Below the pieces are notes generated by a model. It was not told the DNA's origin and ran no database searches. It was given only the letters and a program-made list of their open reading frames with translations. From an uncultured Alphaproteobacteria bacterium (lineage in GTDB: Bacteria; Pseudomonadota; Alphaproteobacteria; Puniceispirillales; Marisalimonadaceae), in NCBI GenBank assembly GCA_937142855.1, contig CAKZQZ010000046.1:1-64000 (forward strand): a DNA stretch of 64,000 bases. Direction: 5' to 3'. Position numbers and translations under genes: made by a program. Shown here piece after piece: positions 25,459 through 34,833 of the stretch. The number at the start of each line of letters is the position of its first letter. Positions within the stretch are counted from its first letter, which is position 1.

Positions 25459-26843
25459 TAAAAGAAATCCAAATTTACTGCAAGTAACTCTTCAACTTTT
25501 TTCATAGATTTGATAGGCACAAACATTACCACAATATCTCCCGCTTCTAAAATCGTATCACCTCTAGGAGATAATATGTTATCATTTTTTTTAACAACTG
25601 CACCTAAAGAAACGTCTTTAGGTAATTTTAAATTTTTCAAAGGTTTTCCTATAATAGAAGAAGATTTTAAAGCTTCAAAGGAAATAATATCACCAAATTC
25701 TTCAATAATTGAATGAACGTGTTCAATTTGTCCACTTCTAACTTCTTGAAGAATAGATGAAGCTGTTAAGTTTGGAGGACTTACTACTCCTTCTAAATCA
25801 AGAGAATTAAATAATGGTATAAATACTGGTAAATTAATCAAAGCAACAGTGTGTGAAGCACCAGATCTTTTTGCAAGCAAAGATGATAAAATATTAACTT
25901 CATCATTATTCGTTGCAGCAATGTAAGTTTCACCTTGACCTAGTCTTGCCTCAGAAATTATTTCAGGGTCTAATGAATCTCCATGTATTACAGTTGCATA
26001 CTCTAATGTCTCGGCAGCATGTCTTGCTATTTCTTTATCTAATTCTAACATAGTTAAATTTGTTTCCGGAGATAATTTATGAATTTCCTCCGCTACCCTT
26101 ATACCTATAGCACCAGCTCCAGAAATAGTCACTTTTTCAGCCGTTGTTTCTACATGACCAAAAGCCGTTAAGGTCCTGTTAATTTGATTAGTAGGGCATG
26201 CTAAATAAACTCTATCACCTGATAAAATTATATCCTCTCCACCCCTAGGAACAATTAATTTATTTCCTCTAATTATAGCCATTACGGTTACTATTAAATC
26301 AGGAAATAAACTTATTAAGTTTCTTAATGGAGTATCAAGGATAGGACAATCTTCTTTACAAGATACACCTAACATAGTAACAGAATTTCTAGCAAACTCT
26401 GCAACATCAAATGCTCCTGGCGTTCTCCATTGATTGACTATTGCCGTAGCAACTTCATCTTCTGGTGAAATTATTTTATTAACACCAATACTTTTAAGAA
26501 GAAAGTCAGAGTATTTTGGATCAAGATATTCTTTAGATCTAATTCTTATTATCATTGTGGGGGTTAAAAATATCGATTTTGCAGCTTGACAAGCTGCTAT
26601 ATTTATCTCATCTGATTGAGTAACAGCTATAATCATATCAGCATCTTTAATTCCAGCGTCCTCTAGAATATTAGGGTAAGACGCAAGCCCTAAAACACCT
26701 TGAACATCGTATAACTCAGTAACTTTTTGAATAGCCTCTAAGTTGGAGTCTATTACAGTTATGTCAAAACCTTCATTTGACAAGTGTTCTGTGATTGATA
26801 AACCGACTCTACCAGCACCACAAATAATAATTTTTTGTTTCAT
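25458..26843 (-). CDS. trkA: Trk potassium uptake regulator TrkA
   Basis: A 461-aa peripheral membrane NAD(H)-binding subunit that gates the TrkH/TrkG potassium channel. Two RCK_N Rossmann domains are visible, at C-G-A-G-R-V-G (8-14) and S-G-A-G-A-I-G (about 240), each followed by an RCK_C domain. The length is typical. No trkH gene is in the window. The position between ntrX and dat is the usual alphaproteobacterial one, and it probably belongs to the long ntr transcript. Confidence 0.95.
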   Translation of the reverse strand: MKQKIIICGAGRVGLSITEHLSNEGFDITVIDSNLEAIQKVTELYDVQGVLGLASYPNILEDAGIKDADMIIAVTQSDEINIAACQAAKSIFLTPTMIIRIRSKEYLDPKYSDFLLKSIGVNKIISPEDEVATAIVNQWRTPGAFDVAEFARNSVTMLGVSCKEDCPILDTPLRNLISLFPDLIVTVMAIIRGNKLIVPRGGEDIILSGDRVYLACPTNQINRTLTAFGHVETTAEKVTISGAGAIGIRVAEEIHKLSPETNLTMLELDKEIARHAAETLEYATVIHGDSLDPEIISEARLGQGETYIAATNNDEVNILSSLLAKRSGASHTVALINLPVFIPLFNSLDLEGVVSPPNLTASSILQEVRSGQIEHVHSIIEEFGDIISFEALKSSSIIGKPLKNLKLPKDVSLGAVVKKNDNILSPRGDTILEAGDIVVMFVPIKSMKKVEELLAVNLDFF

Positions 26844-26862
26844 AAAAACACCATTAAATAAA

Positions 26863-28260
26863 TCAATTTATATCACTAACATTTATGTTTAATTCTTTAA
26901 GTTTTCTGTGTAATGCTGATCTATCCATTCCTATATAGGTAGACGTTCTAGCTATATTACCTTTAAACCTATTCAATTGTTCTTTTAAATAATTAGTCTC
27001 AAATAATTTACGTGCATCCTTTAGAGATAATTCCAAAGAATTAACATTTTGTTTATTTTCAGAATTATTTAGTCCAATAATTTCTGGAGGTAGATGAGAA
27101 GGCAAAATAATAAAGCCTTCTATCTGTCCATACATTATTATTAACCATTCTAAAACATTTTTTAATTGCCTGACATTTCCTGGCCAATCATAAGATTTAA
27201 GCACAACCAAACTTTCAGGAGAGAAATTTAACTTACCACTTCCAAACTCTTTTGTTAGTAATTTAACAAAGTGTTGTATTAAAAGGTCAACATCTTCACT
27301 ACGGTTGCTAAGTGATGGTATTTGTATTGGGACAACGGATAATCTATAAAATAGATCTTCTCTTAAAAATCCATCCTTAATACTTTGTGACAAACCTTTA
27401 TTACTAGCAGAAATAATTCGTACATCTACAGTAACCTTTTTGTTAGATCCAATTTTATAAAAACTTTGATCTTGGATTACTTGCACAAGCTTACCTTGAG
27501 TTTCAAGAGGAAGATCACAAATTTCATCAAAAAAAAGGGTTCCATTATTAGATTGTTCGAATAGACCTAAACTTGATTCATTATCATTTTTAATATTTGA
27601 GCTTTTATCCCACCCAAATAGTACTTCTTCAGCTCTTTCAGGTGATAATGTAGCGCAGGAAGCAACAATAAATGGAAAATTTTTTCTTTCTGAATTTTTA
27701 TGAATCCATCTAGCTATAAGCTCTTTTCCTGAGCCAGAGGGTCCATTAAGTAATACTCTACTATTACTTAGCACTATTTTATCTAATTGTGATTTAACAT
27801 TTTTAAATAGATTTGAGTCACCTATTAGTTCTGTTTTTTCATTTTCACTTGTCTCATAATCAAATATTTTAATTTTTAGTATTCTATCCTCTAGAGCCTT
27901 TTCAATTAAAAGAATAAGTCTTTCTGATTTAAACGGTTTTTCTATAAAATCAAAAGCACCACTTTTAGCGGCTTTCATAGCAGTTTCAATATTACCATGG
28001 CCAGACATCATAATGACTGGAGTGAGATGGTTATTTTTTTTGCTCCATTCAAGTAATTGGAGACCTGCTACTGTATTATTATCCATCCAAATATCAGTTA
28101 ATATTAAGTTTATGTTTTCATTTTTTATTACATCTAACGCACTATCATATCCATAAGCTGTAAAAACTTTAAATCCCTCATCTTTTAATATTTCAGCTAC
28201 CATATTACAAATGTCTTGCTCATCATCTACAACAAGTATAGTAATTTTGTTTTTTAACAT
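26863..28260 (-). CDS. ntrX: Response regulator NtrX with a degenerate sigma-54 contact loop
   Basis: A 465-aa three-domain regulator paired with NtrY. The receiver has the acidic pair D12-D13, phospho-acceptor D56 (L-T-D-I-W-M-D) and K108 (E-K-P-F). The AAA+ domain keeps Walker A G-P-S-G-S-G-K-E (173-180), Walker B T-L-F-F-D-E-I (241-247) and the arginine-finger region L-R-E-D-L-F-Y-R-L. The GAFTGA loop that touches sigma-54 should lie at about 217-230, where the sequence is G-W-D-K-S-S-N-I-K-N-D-N-E-S. A Fis-type HTH ends the protein. Activation through sigma-54 is therefore doubtful. It starts 1 bp after ntrY. Confidence 0.93.
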   Translation of the reverse strand: MLKNKITILVVDDEQDICNMVAEILKDEGFKVFTAYGYDSALDVIKNENINLILTDIWMDNNTVAGLQLLEWSKKNNHLTPVIMMSGHGNIETAMKAAKSGAFDFIEKPFKSERLILLIEKALEDRILKIKIFDYETSENEKTELIGDSNLFKNVKSQLDKIVLSNSRVLLNGPSGSGKELIARWIHKNSERKNFPFIVASCATLSPERAEEVLFGWDKSSNIKNDNESSLGLFEQSNNGTLFFDEICDLPLETQGKLVQVIQDQSFYKIGSNKKVTVDVRIISASNKGLSQSIKDGFLREDLFYRLSVVPIQIPSLSNRSEDVDLLIQHFVKLLTKEFGSGKLNFSPESLVVLKSYDWPGNVRQLKNVLEWLIIMYGQIEGFIILPSHLPPEIIGLNNSENKQNVNSLELSLKDARKLFETNYLKEQLNRFKGNIARTSTYIGMDRSALHRKLKELNINVSDIN

Positions 28261-28261
28261 A

Positions 28262-30430
28262 TTATTTGCCTACTTTATTTTTTAATGGAATTTTAAAAAC
28301 CACTGAGGTTAATCTTGGCTTTTTTATGGATTTTATTAAAAAAGTTCCATTGTGATCTTCTATAATTTTTTTAGTAATTGCTAAACCTAACCCAGTACCA
28401 CCCTCTTTAGTTGTAAAGTATGGTTCAGTAATTTCTGAAATATGAGATTTACTTATACCTGTTCCATTATCATTAATAGAAACTATTACAAAACTATTCT
28501 TAACTTCAAATAAAATACAAATTTCACCATTTTCAATTTTATTTAAGAAAATATTTTCATATGAGTTTTTTATTAAGTTACCACATGCTTGTCTAATCTG
28601 TTTTTCATCTCCCATTATTAAAGCGTTTTTTTTAGGTTGATCTAATTTAAAAACTACATAAGGAAATGAAGGTATCAGCGGTTGAATAAAATCAAAAATA
28701 ATTTCAGATAAATTTATAACTTTTAATTTTGGAGAAGGCATTCTAGCAAAAGATGAAAACTCGTTTACTAAGTGATCTATGTCATCAACTTGTTTGTTAA
28801 TCATTGTTAATGAATTTTTAAACAATTCTTTATTTATATGTGAGTCATTATTAAGTTTTTTTATTAATCTTTCAGAACTTAATCTAATTGGAGTCAATGG
28901 ATTTTTGATTTCATGAGCAATACGCCTTGCTACATCGGACCATGCAGCCATTTTTTGAGCGGCTATTAAATTAGTAACGTCATCAAAGGTTATAACGTAT
29001 CCAATGATAGTATTCTCAGATTTCTGAACAACCAATCTTGTTATTAAATTTAAAACTTTATCATCTCTAATAATTGATATTTTTTCTTCAACAACATTTT
29101 GTTTTAAACTCAACATAAGATTAATTAAATTTTTAAATTCAGGAACGATTTCTATAATTGGCTTTCCGTAATCTTTTGCAATAGATATACCTAACAAATT
29201 AGATGCGGTAATGTTGGGTAGGTTAATTTCAAGATTTTTATTTAAACCAATTACTCCCGAATACACTCCAGACAAAACTGACTCTGAAAATTTTCTTCTT
29301 TTATCTAATTGATCATTAGCATATTCAAGGTCAACCCTATTTGATTTCAAATCTGAAATCATTAGATTAAAAGATACAGCTAATGCTTTGATTTCATTAA
29401 TATTTATTTTTGAAAGTATTGATTTTGGTATTTTGTAATCTAAATTACCCCCTCCAACTTCTTCTGCGCCTTTAATTAATAATGTGATAGGATTTAGCAA
29501 TCTATTTGCTATACTTAAACCTATAATCAATGATGATAATAGCAAAATAATCGTGATTAAAATAAAAATAACTATAAAAGATATTTTGATATCAAGTGTT
29601 TTTAGTTCAATTGATTGATAATCAGAAGCAGCAATTGAAGTGCTCTCTATTGCATTTAGGACTCTTTCATCAACAAACCTTGTTATCAGTAAATATGCGT
29701 CTACAAACTGCGATAATTTAATAAACGCCCTTAACTTATTAGAATTTTCTTCTTTAGAAATTATAATTTCGTTTTTATTTGCTAAATTATAATAATCTGC
29801 AGGTATATCTGCATAAGTGTACTCAAAAACAAATTGTGAAAAAGCTAATACATTTCCTATAGAATCAATAATTACTGCTTCTGACAAATTGTGACTAAGT
29901 GTGTATTTATCTAAAAATTTATTAAATTTAATTTTATCAGAAGATAAATTATTAGAATTAGAGTTAATTATATTAACCAGCTCTAAAATATCACCTCTCA
30001 TTGCACTTTGGTGCTCTTCAAGGTATTGATTGGCAACTTCAACAGATTGTGAGATGGCAGTAGAAATTTTCTTGTTAAACCATCCACTTAAAGCAGTATC
30101 AAAAATAAAAATTGAAAAAAAAGCGATTAACAAAGTAGGAGTCATCACAATAGTTGCGAAAATTAATAAAATCTTCTTTTGTAATTCTTGGCCAGTTTTC
30201 TTTAATTTATAATTTTGGTAAAAAAAGGATATTCTATTGACTATAAAAAAAGTTAAAAAAGAAAATAAAACGAAAAATAATACTAAAGATAAAATAAAAA
30301 CATTATGAAAATTATTTAATTTATCAAATTTAAAAAAATTAAAATAAACAAACATAATTATTACAAAAGAAAATGTAATAGATATAAAAAATGATTTCTG
30401 TTTTAAGAGATTATTTAAAGAATAATTCAT
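28262..30430 (-). CDS. ntrY: Sensor histidine kinase NtrY
   Basis: A 722-aa membrane histidine kinase. N-terminal transmembrane helices (about 12-30, 40-65 and 88-110), a periplasmic sensor segment and a further helix (about 285-308) lead into a HAMP domain, a PAS-like domain and the kinase. The H-box is R-R-I-A-H-E-I-K-N-P-L-T-P-I (His near residue 507), the N-box has G-N-L-I-K-N-S-Y-E-N, and the G-boxes D-N-G-T-G-I and G-G-T-G-L-G-L are intact. I prefer the ATG at 30430 over the adjacent GTG (30433) because AGG lies about 7 nt upstream. NtrYX is linked to nitrogen and redox or envelope control in alphaproteobacteria. Confidence 0.94.
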   Translation of the reverse strand: MNYSLNNLLKQKSFFISITFSFVIIMFVYFNFFKFDKLNNFHNVFILSLVLFFVLFSFLTFFIVNRISFFYQNYKLKKTGQELQKKILLIFATIVMTPTLLIAFFSIFIFDTALSGWFNKKISTAISQSVEVANQYLEEHQSAMRGDILELVNIINSNSNNLSSDKIKFNKFLDKYTLSHNLSEAVIIDSIGNVLAFSQFVFEYTYADIPADYYNLANKNEIIISKEENSNKLRAFIKLSQFVDAYLLITRFVDERVLNAIESTSIAASDYQSIELKTLDIKISFIVIFILITIILLLSSLIIGLSIANRLLNPITLLIKGAEEVGGGNLDYKIPKSILSKININEIKALAVSFNLMISDLKSNRVDLEYANDQLDKRRKFSESVLSGVYSGVIGLNKNLEINLPNITASNLLGISIAKDYGKPIIEIVPEFKNLINLMLSLKQNVVEEKISIIRDDKVLNLITRLVVQKSENTIIGYVITFDDVTNLIAAQKMAAWSDVARRIAHEIKNPLTPIRLSSERLIKKLNNDSHINKELFKNSLTMINKQVDDIDHLVNEFSSFARMPSPKLKVINLSEIIFDFIQPLIPSFPYVVFKLDQPKKNALIMGDEKQIRQACGNLIKNSYENIFLNKIENGEICILFEVKNSFVIVSINDNGTGISKSHISEITEPYFTTKEGGTGLGLAITKKIIEDHNGTFLIKSIKKPRLTSVVFKIPLKNKVGK

Positions 30431-30486
30431 CACTAAACCTAATCGTATAGTAACATTATATTCTATAGCTTAATTAATACCAACAT

Positions 30487-31926
30487 TTAAACTTTTCTTT
30501 TTTTAATTACTTCAATTCCATAAAAATTAATTTTTGATCTAAGAGTGTTTCTATTAAACCCTAGACATTTTGAAGCTTTAATTTGGTTTCCTCTAAACAG
30601 TTTTAAGGTAGTTTCAATAAGAGGTTTTTCAATTTTTGAAATGAACTGTTGATGCAAGTTGACAAGAGTTGAGCTTTCATCAAAATCTTTGAAAAACCTT
30701 TTAAGGTAATTATTAAAAAAAATTTCTAAATTTTCTTGATTTTTATTATCATCTAAAACCCTGTCCTCTAACAAAACATCTCGAATAATAGAAGGTTCAA
30801 TATACTCAACGGATGAAAGAAGACAAATTCTATCTATTACGTTTTTCAACTCTCTAATATTCCCTGGCCAAGAATAATTTTTTAAAATATTAATGCCCTC
30901 ATAACTAATTGACCTTTTAGAACCTTTAAGGTTCAAATAATTGTTCAAAAATAATGTAGTTAATTCAAAAATATCTTCAAATCTATCTTTTAATGATGGC
31001 AATTTAATTGGAACAGCATTTAACCTGTAAAATAAATCTTCTCTAAATAAACCTTTATCTACTAAGTTTAGAATGTTTACCTTAGAAGAAAAAAATAATC
31101 TTGGTCTTTTAATATCAAAATTGATAGGAAAAAATTTAGGCATTGTGTTTTCAATAAAATTTAAAACATTCTTTTGTTGAAAGAGAGAAAACTCAGAAAT
31201 ATTTTTTATATAAAAGGAACAACCGTAGAAACCTTCAACTGCATTAATTTTGTTAGGTAAATAATTATTTATTTTGTCTAAAAATTTATCATTTGTAAAT
31301 TCATTGAAAAATTCAGCATCTAAATTAATAAATGGTTTATCATTAGAAGAGCTCAGGTCATGAATAGATTTACAAATAAGATGTTTGCCAGTCCCACTTT
31401 CTCCAGAAACTAAAATTATGTGGTCGGTATTTACTACACGAGAAATTGTTTTGTAAATTTCTTGCATTGCAATAGATTTTCCAATTACTGGACCTGAATC
31501 GTATATACTTTTAGGAGTGTTACTTTGTAAATTGTTAATTTTAATTATTTTGTTTGAGTTGAAAGTGTTAGATACTAAATTCAACAGCTCATCCAAGTCA
31601 AAAGGTTTAGGTAAATATTCAAAGGCACCCTTTTTTTCTGCCCTAACAGCAGTTAAAAGCGTAGACCTGGCAGACATAACAATAATTTTAAGGTTTGGTT
31701 TCATGTTTTGAAATTTTGGTAAAATATCAAGAGCATCACCATCAGGCAAACCTACATCAGTAATTAAAATATCTGCGAAGTCTGACTCAACTAACCTCCA
31801 CATTCCAGCAGCTGTTCCACTTGATTTTACGTTATAACCTGCTCTTGTTAGAGCAGTGGAAATTACAACTCTTATACTTCTATCATCATCAACCACAATA
31901 ACGTTTTTTCCAATTTTTGTATCCAT
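30487..31926 (-). CDS. ntrC: Response regulator NtrC with a degraded AAA+ domain
   Basis: A 479-aa partner of NtrB. The ATG at 31926 has AAGGAG 8 nt upstream; the GTG at 31935 overlaps that ribosome site. The receiver is intact (D57 in L-I-T-D-V-G-L-P-D, K107 in L-P-K-P-F-D). In the central domain Walker A is kept (G-E-S-G-T-G-K-H, 165-172) and so is G-L-F-R-E-D-L-F-Y-R-L-N. The GAFTGA loop is absent, and the Walker B region reads S-F-Y-I-K-N-I-S-E-F (227-236) instead of T-L-F-L-D-E-I. The Fis-type HTH is present. It is probably a DNA-binding phospho-switch that does not work through sigma-54. Confidence 0.9.
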   Translation of the reverse strand: MDTKIGKNVIVVDDDRSIRVVISTALTRAGYNVKSSGTAAGMWRLVESDFADILITDVGLPDGDALDILPKFQNMKPNLKIIVMSARSTLLTAVRAEKKGAFEYLPKPFDLDELLNLVSNTFNSNKIIKINNLQSNTPKSIYDSGPVIGKSIAMQEIYKTISRVVNTDHIILVSGESGTGKHLICKSIHDLSSSNDKPFINLDAEFFNEFTNDKFLDKINNYLPNKINAVEGFYGCSFYIKNISEFSLFQQKNVLNFIENTMPKFFPINFDIKRPRLFFSSKVNILNLVDKGLFREDLFYRLNAVPIKLPSLKDRFEDIFELTTLFLNNYLNLKGSKRSISYEGINILKNYSWPGNIRELKNVIDRICLLSSVEYIEPSIIRDVLLEDRVLDDNKNQENLEIFFNNYLKRFFKDFDESSTLVNLHQQFISKIEKPLIETTLKLFRGNQIKASKCLGFNRNTLRSKINFYGIEVIKKRKV

Positions 31927-31948
31927 AAAGAACACTCCTTAAAAAAAT

Positions 31949-33004
31949 TTAGTTCATCCCTTGAGGAAAATTTATACGAAAACAGGTTGAACCATTATCT
32001 GAAGAAACATCAATATTAGCACCCATTTCTTCCAAACCACTTGAAACAACAGAAAGCCCTAACCCCTTGCCATCTTTTTTAGAAGTTACAAAAGGGTCAA
32101 AAATATTAGGAAGTATGTCTGATGGAATACCTCTACCATAGTCAATTATTTCAATTTGTAATGGTAAAATGGTCTGTAATCCATTTTTTGAATAAGATTT
32201 TATATTATTAGAATTATACGTTGTTATAATTTTAACTTTTCCATCAAGAGAATATGCCTCAGCAGCATTTTTCAATAGGTTCAAAATAATTTGTATCATA
32301 AGATTTTTGTTAATGAATATTTGAGGTAGTGATGGGTCATATACTTCTATAAAATCAATATTAGTTCCAAAACTACTTTGAGCTACCTTAATGCAATGAC
32401 TTAAAACTTCATGGATATTTAAGTACTCTAAATCTAATTTGACATTGTTATTACTTATTTGTTCCATTCTATTTAATAAAGAAACTATTCTATCGCTTTC
32501 AATGGTAATTAGCTGAGTTAGTTCTAATAAATTTTTATCCGCTTTTAGATCAGACTCAATTAGTTGTGAAGCCCCTTTTATACCAGCTAAAGGATTTTTT
32601 AATTCATGCATAAGCATATCAACCATAGAAGAAAAAGACTTTGATATTTTGCTATTTATAGTTTGTTTTTGAATTATCTCGGATATAGATAACTGACTAA
32701 TTTGAACAATTATTTTATTATCACTAATAGGAAGAATATGAGCCCTAACATTTTTATTTTGAAAATGATGGTTCCCAAGGTTTAAACTTTCTTCAGTTAA
32801 ACCTAAATTTGATTTTCTAACTCTGATTAATAAATTAAAAATTGGTGAATCTTCATTAATAAAAAAATCAAGGTGTTTACCTATAATTAACTTTGCACTG
32901 TAACCTAAAAACTCTTCTCCTATTGAATTAACATACTCAATAATATTATTTTTATTTATTAAAAAAACTGGAGTTCTTAATTCATTTAAAATATCTTCAT
33001 GCAT
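31949..33004 (-). CDS. ntrB: Nitrogen regulation histidine kinase NtrB
   Basis: A 351-aa soluble kinase/phosphatase that controls NtrC phosphorylation in response to PII proteins. A PAS domain (about 1-100) precedes the H-box L-M-H-E-L-K-N-P-L-A-G (His133). The N-box L-N-L-L-K-N-A-A-E-A and G-boxes D-Y-G-R-G-I and G-K-G-L-G-L-S are complete. The ATG at 33004 is chosen over an upstream in-frame TTG at 33016. It leads the ntrB-ntrC-ntrY-ntrX-trkA-dat-hflX series. dusB, which often precedes ntrB in this phylum, is not there; ispDF lies divergently instead. Confidence 0.93.
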   Translation of the reverse strand: MHEDILNELRTPVFLINKNNIIEYVNSIGEEFLGYSAKLIIGKHLDFFINEDSPIFNLLIRVRKSNLGLTEESLNLGNHHFQNKNVRAHILPISDNKIIVQISQLSISEIIQKQTINSKISKSFSSMVDMLMHELKNPLAGIKGASQLIESDLKADKNLLELTQLITIESDRIVSLLNRMEQISNNNVKLDLEYLNIHEVLSHCIKVAQSSFGTNIDFIEVYDPSLPQIFINKNLMIQIILNLLKNAAEAYSLDGKVKIITTYNSNNIKSYSKNGLQTILPLQIEIIDYGRGIPSDILPNIFDPFVTSKKDGKGLGLSVVSSGLEEMGANIDVSSDNGSTCFRINFPQGMN

Positions 33005-33027
33005 ATAAAAAACCAAATAAACAATTT

Positions 33028-33069
33028 AAAATATCTTGATTATTATTTAATCATTTTGAAAGATATTTT
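33028..33069. repeat. Nested inverted repeat in the ntrB / ispDF divergent spacer
   Basis: AAAATATCTT (33028-33037) pairs perfectly with AAGATATTTT (33060-33069). Inside it GATTA (33038-33042) pairs with TAATC (33048-33052). The element lies in the 113-bp gap where the two divergent promoters must be. It could be an operator or a transcript hairpin. The AT content makes chance possible. Confidence 0.4.
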
Positions 33070-33117
33070 TAATGATACGTATTTTAATGATTAAAATTTA
33101 AGCATAAAGAGGCTATT

Positions 33118-34320
33118 TTGAAAAATCATGAAAAAAATTTAGTTATAATATTACTAGCAGGCGGAAGTGGCAAAAGATTAAGTCTAGCAATTGACAAACA
33201 AATGATAAAAATTAATGAAATTACTGTTTTAGAAAAAAATATTATTAATTTTCAAAAATATTTACCTAATATCGATATACAGATTGTTACAAATAAAAAT
33301 AATTTAAAAAAAACATGCGAAATTGCTGAAAAATATAATATTTATAAACCAATCATAGGAGGTAAGGAGCGTCAATCTAGTGTTTGTAATGCATTAAATT
33401 CTCTAAAAAAAATAAATCCAAAATATGTATTAATTCATGACTCAGCAAGGCCTATAATTTCTTCAGAAGTTTTAAATAATTTATTAAGCTTTATGAATAC
33501 AAATTTTAATTGTGTCGTACCAGTATTGCCAATTAATGACGCAATTAGAGCTATAAATAATGATAAAATTGAATCGGTATTAGATAAAAAAAATAAAGTA
33601 TTAGTTCAAACACCACAATTTTGTGACTATAAAGTTTTATTAAATGCTCATAAAAAAGCTACTAATTTATTTGAAGACGAAAGTGCACTACTTTTAAGTC
33701 AATCTATTGAAATTAAAACAATTAAAGGCAACCCTAAAACTTTAAAGTTAACTTACATTGAAGATTTAAATTTATTGGAACCACATTTGTTAAAAAATCA
33801 ACAGAACTATATCACTAAAGTTGGTAATGGCTTTGATATACATAGATTTGATTTAAGTTCTACAAATCAAAATAATTTTATTATGTTAGGGGGGATAAAA
33901 ATAAATAACATTAGACCCTTGATAGGACATTCGGACGCAGATGTTTTACTTCATGCTATAACTGATAGTATATTAGGAATAGTTAATTTAGGAGATATAG
34001 GAAGTTTTTTCCCCCCTACTGCTAATGAATGGAAAAATGCTGACAGTTCTATTTTTTTAGAACATGCCTCTAAATTACTTAAAAAATTAGATGGGAAAAT
34101 TAATAATATTGATGCCACTATAATATGTGAAAAACCTAAAATTTTAGATTTTTCTGAAGAAATTAGAGAGAATATTGCCAATATTTTAGCAGTTAATTCT
34201 AAAATTATAAGTGTTAAAGGTAAAACTTCAGAAAGTATCGGGTTTATAGGAAGGCAAGAAGGAATTGCTGCTATGGCAGTGACATCTGCTCAAGTAAAAG
34301 ATTATAATGCAGATTTTTAA
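33118..34320 (+). CDS. ispDF: Bifunctional IspDF (MEP pathway isoprenoid enzyme)
   Basis: A 400-aa fusion. The N-terminal IspD half forms CDP-methylerythritol (L-L-A-G-G-S-G-K-R-L at about 12-21, then H-D-S-A-R-P). The C-terminal IspF half cyclises to MEcPP (G-F-D-I-H-R-F, G-H-S-D-A-D-V-L-L-H, and D-I-G-S-F-F-P-P). Such fusions are characteristic of alpha- and epsilonproteobacteria. The start is TTG at 33118, with GAGG 5 nt upstream. IspE substrate handling lies elsewhere. It overlaps pgpA by 14 bp, and cinA follows, a conserved trio. Confidence 0.96.
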   Translation: MKNHEKNLVIILLAGGSGKRLSLAIDKQMIKINEITVLEKNIINFQKYLPNIDIQIVTNKNNLKKTCEIAEKYNIYKPIIGGKERQSSVCNALNSLKKINPKYVLIHDSARPIISSEVLNNLLSFMNTNFNCVVPVLPINDAIRAINNDKIESVLDKKNKVLVQTPQFCDYKVLLNAHKKATNLFEDESALLLSQSIEIKTIKGNPKTLKLTYIEDLNLLEPHLLKNQQNYITKVGNGFDIHRFDLSSTNQNNFIMLGGIKINNIRPLIGHSDADVLLHAITDSILGIVNLGDIGSFFPPTANEWKNADSSIFLEHASKLLKKLDGKINNIDATIICEKPKILDFSEEIRENIANILAVNSKIISVKGKTSESIGFIGRQEGIAAMAVTSAQVKDYNADF

Positions 34321-34831
34321 TAAAAATTATACACTTTTTATATTTGCAAAATTAGCTGAAGCTTACCCTATAGGAAAAGTTAAAATTGCTCCTGGAACAC
34401 TAGCTTCATTTTTTGCTCTTATTATAGGATATTATACCTTAATAAAATTTGGTGTAACTTTATACATCGCTTTTATCTTTATATTTGTAATTTTAGGATA
34501 TATTTTATGTGAAGCTCATATAAAAGTTTATAAAAAAAAAGATCCCAGTGAAGTTGTTGTTGATGAGTTTGCTGGTCAATTTATAGTTATATTAGCGACA
34601 ATAGATACAGATGACAAACTTCATGTAGCACTTTCTTTGTTAATTTCCTTTTCACTATTTAGGTTCTTTGACATTACTAAATTAGGTCCTATTAAAAAAA
34701 TGGAAAATCTTAAAGGAGGTTTAGGAATTATGGCAGATGATATTCTAGCAGGGATTTTTGCCTTAGTTACGCAATCAGCATTACTAACTTTTTTAAACCA
34801 ACCAATTATATTAAAATCTTATATGAGTTAA
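34307..34831 (+). CDS. pgpA: Phosphatidylglycerophosphatase A
   Basis: A 174-aa inner-membrane phosphatase that converts phosphatidylglycerol phosphate to phosphatidylglycerol. The family signature is visible: A-P-G-T-L-A-S near residue 28, then D-P-S-E-V-V-V-D-E-F-A-G-Q (metal-binding acidic residues), and late G-L-G-I-M-A-D-D-I-L-A-G. Hydrophobic helices surround them. It overlaps the end of ispDF by 14 bp and is followed 2 bp later by cinA, indicating one coupled operon. Confidence 0.95.
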   Translation: MQIFNKNYTLFIFAKLAEAYPIGKVKIAPGTLASFFALIIGYYTLIKFGVTLYIAFIFIFVILGYILCEAHIKVYKKKDPSEVVVDEFAGQFIVILATIDTDDKLHVALSLLISFSLFRFFDITKLGPIKKMENLKGGLGIMADDILAGIFALVTQSALLTFLNQPIILKSYMS

Positions 34832-34833
34832 AT

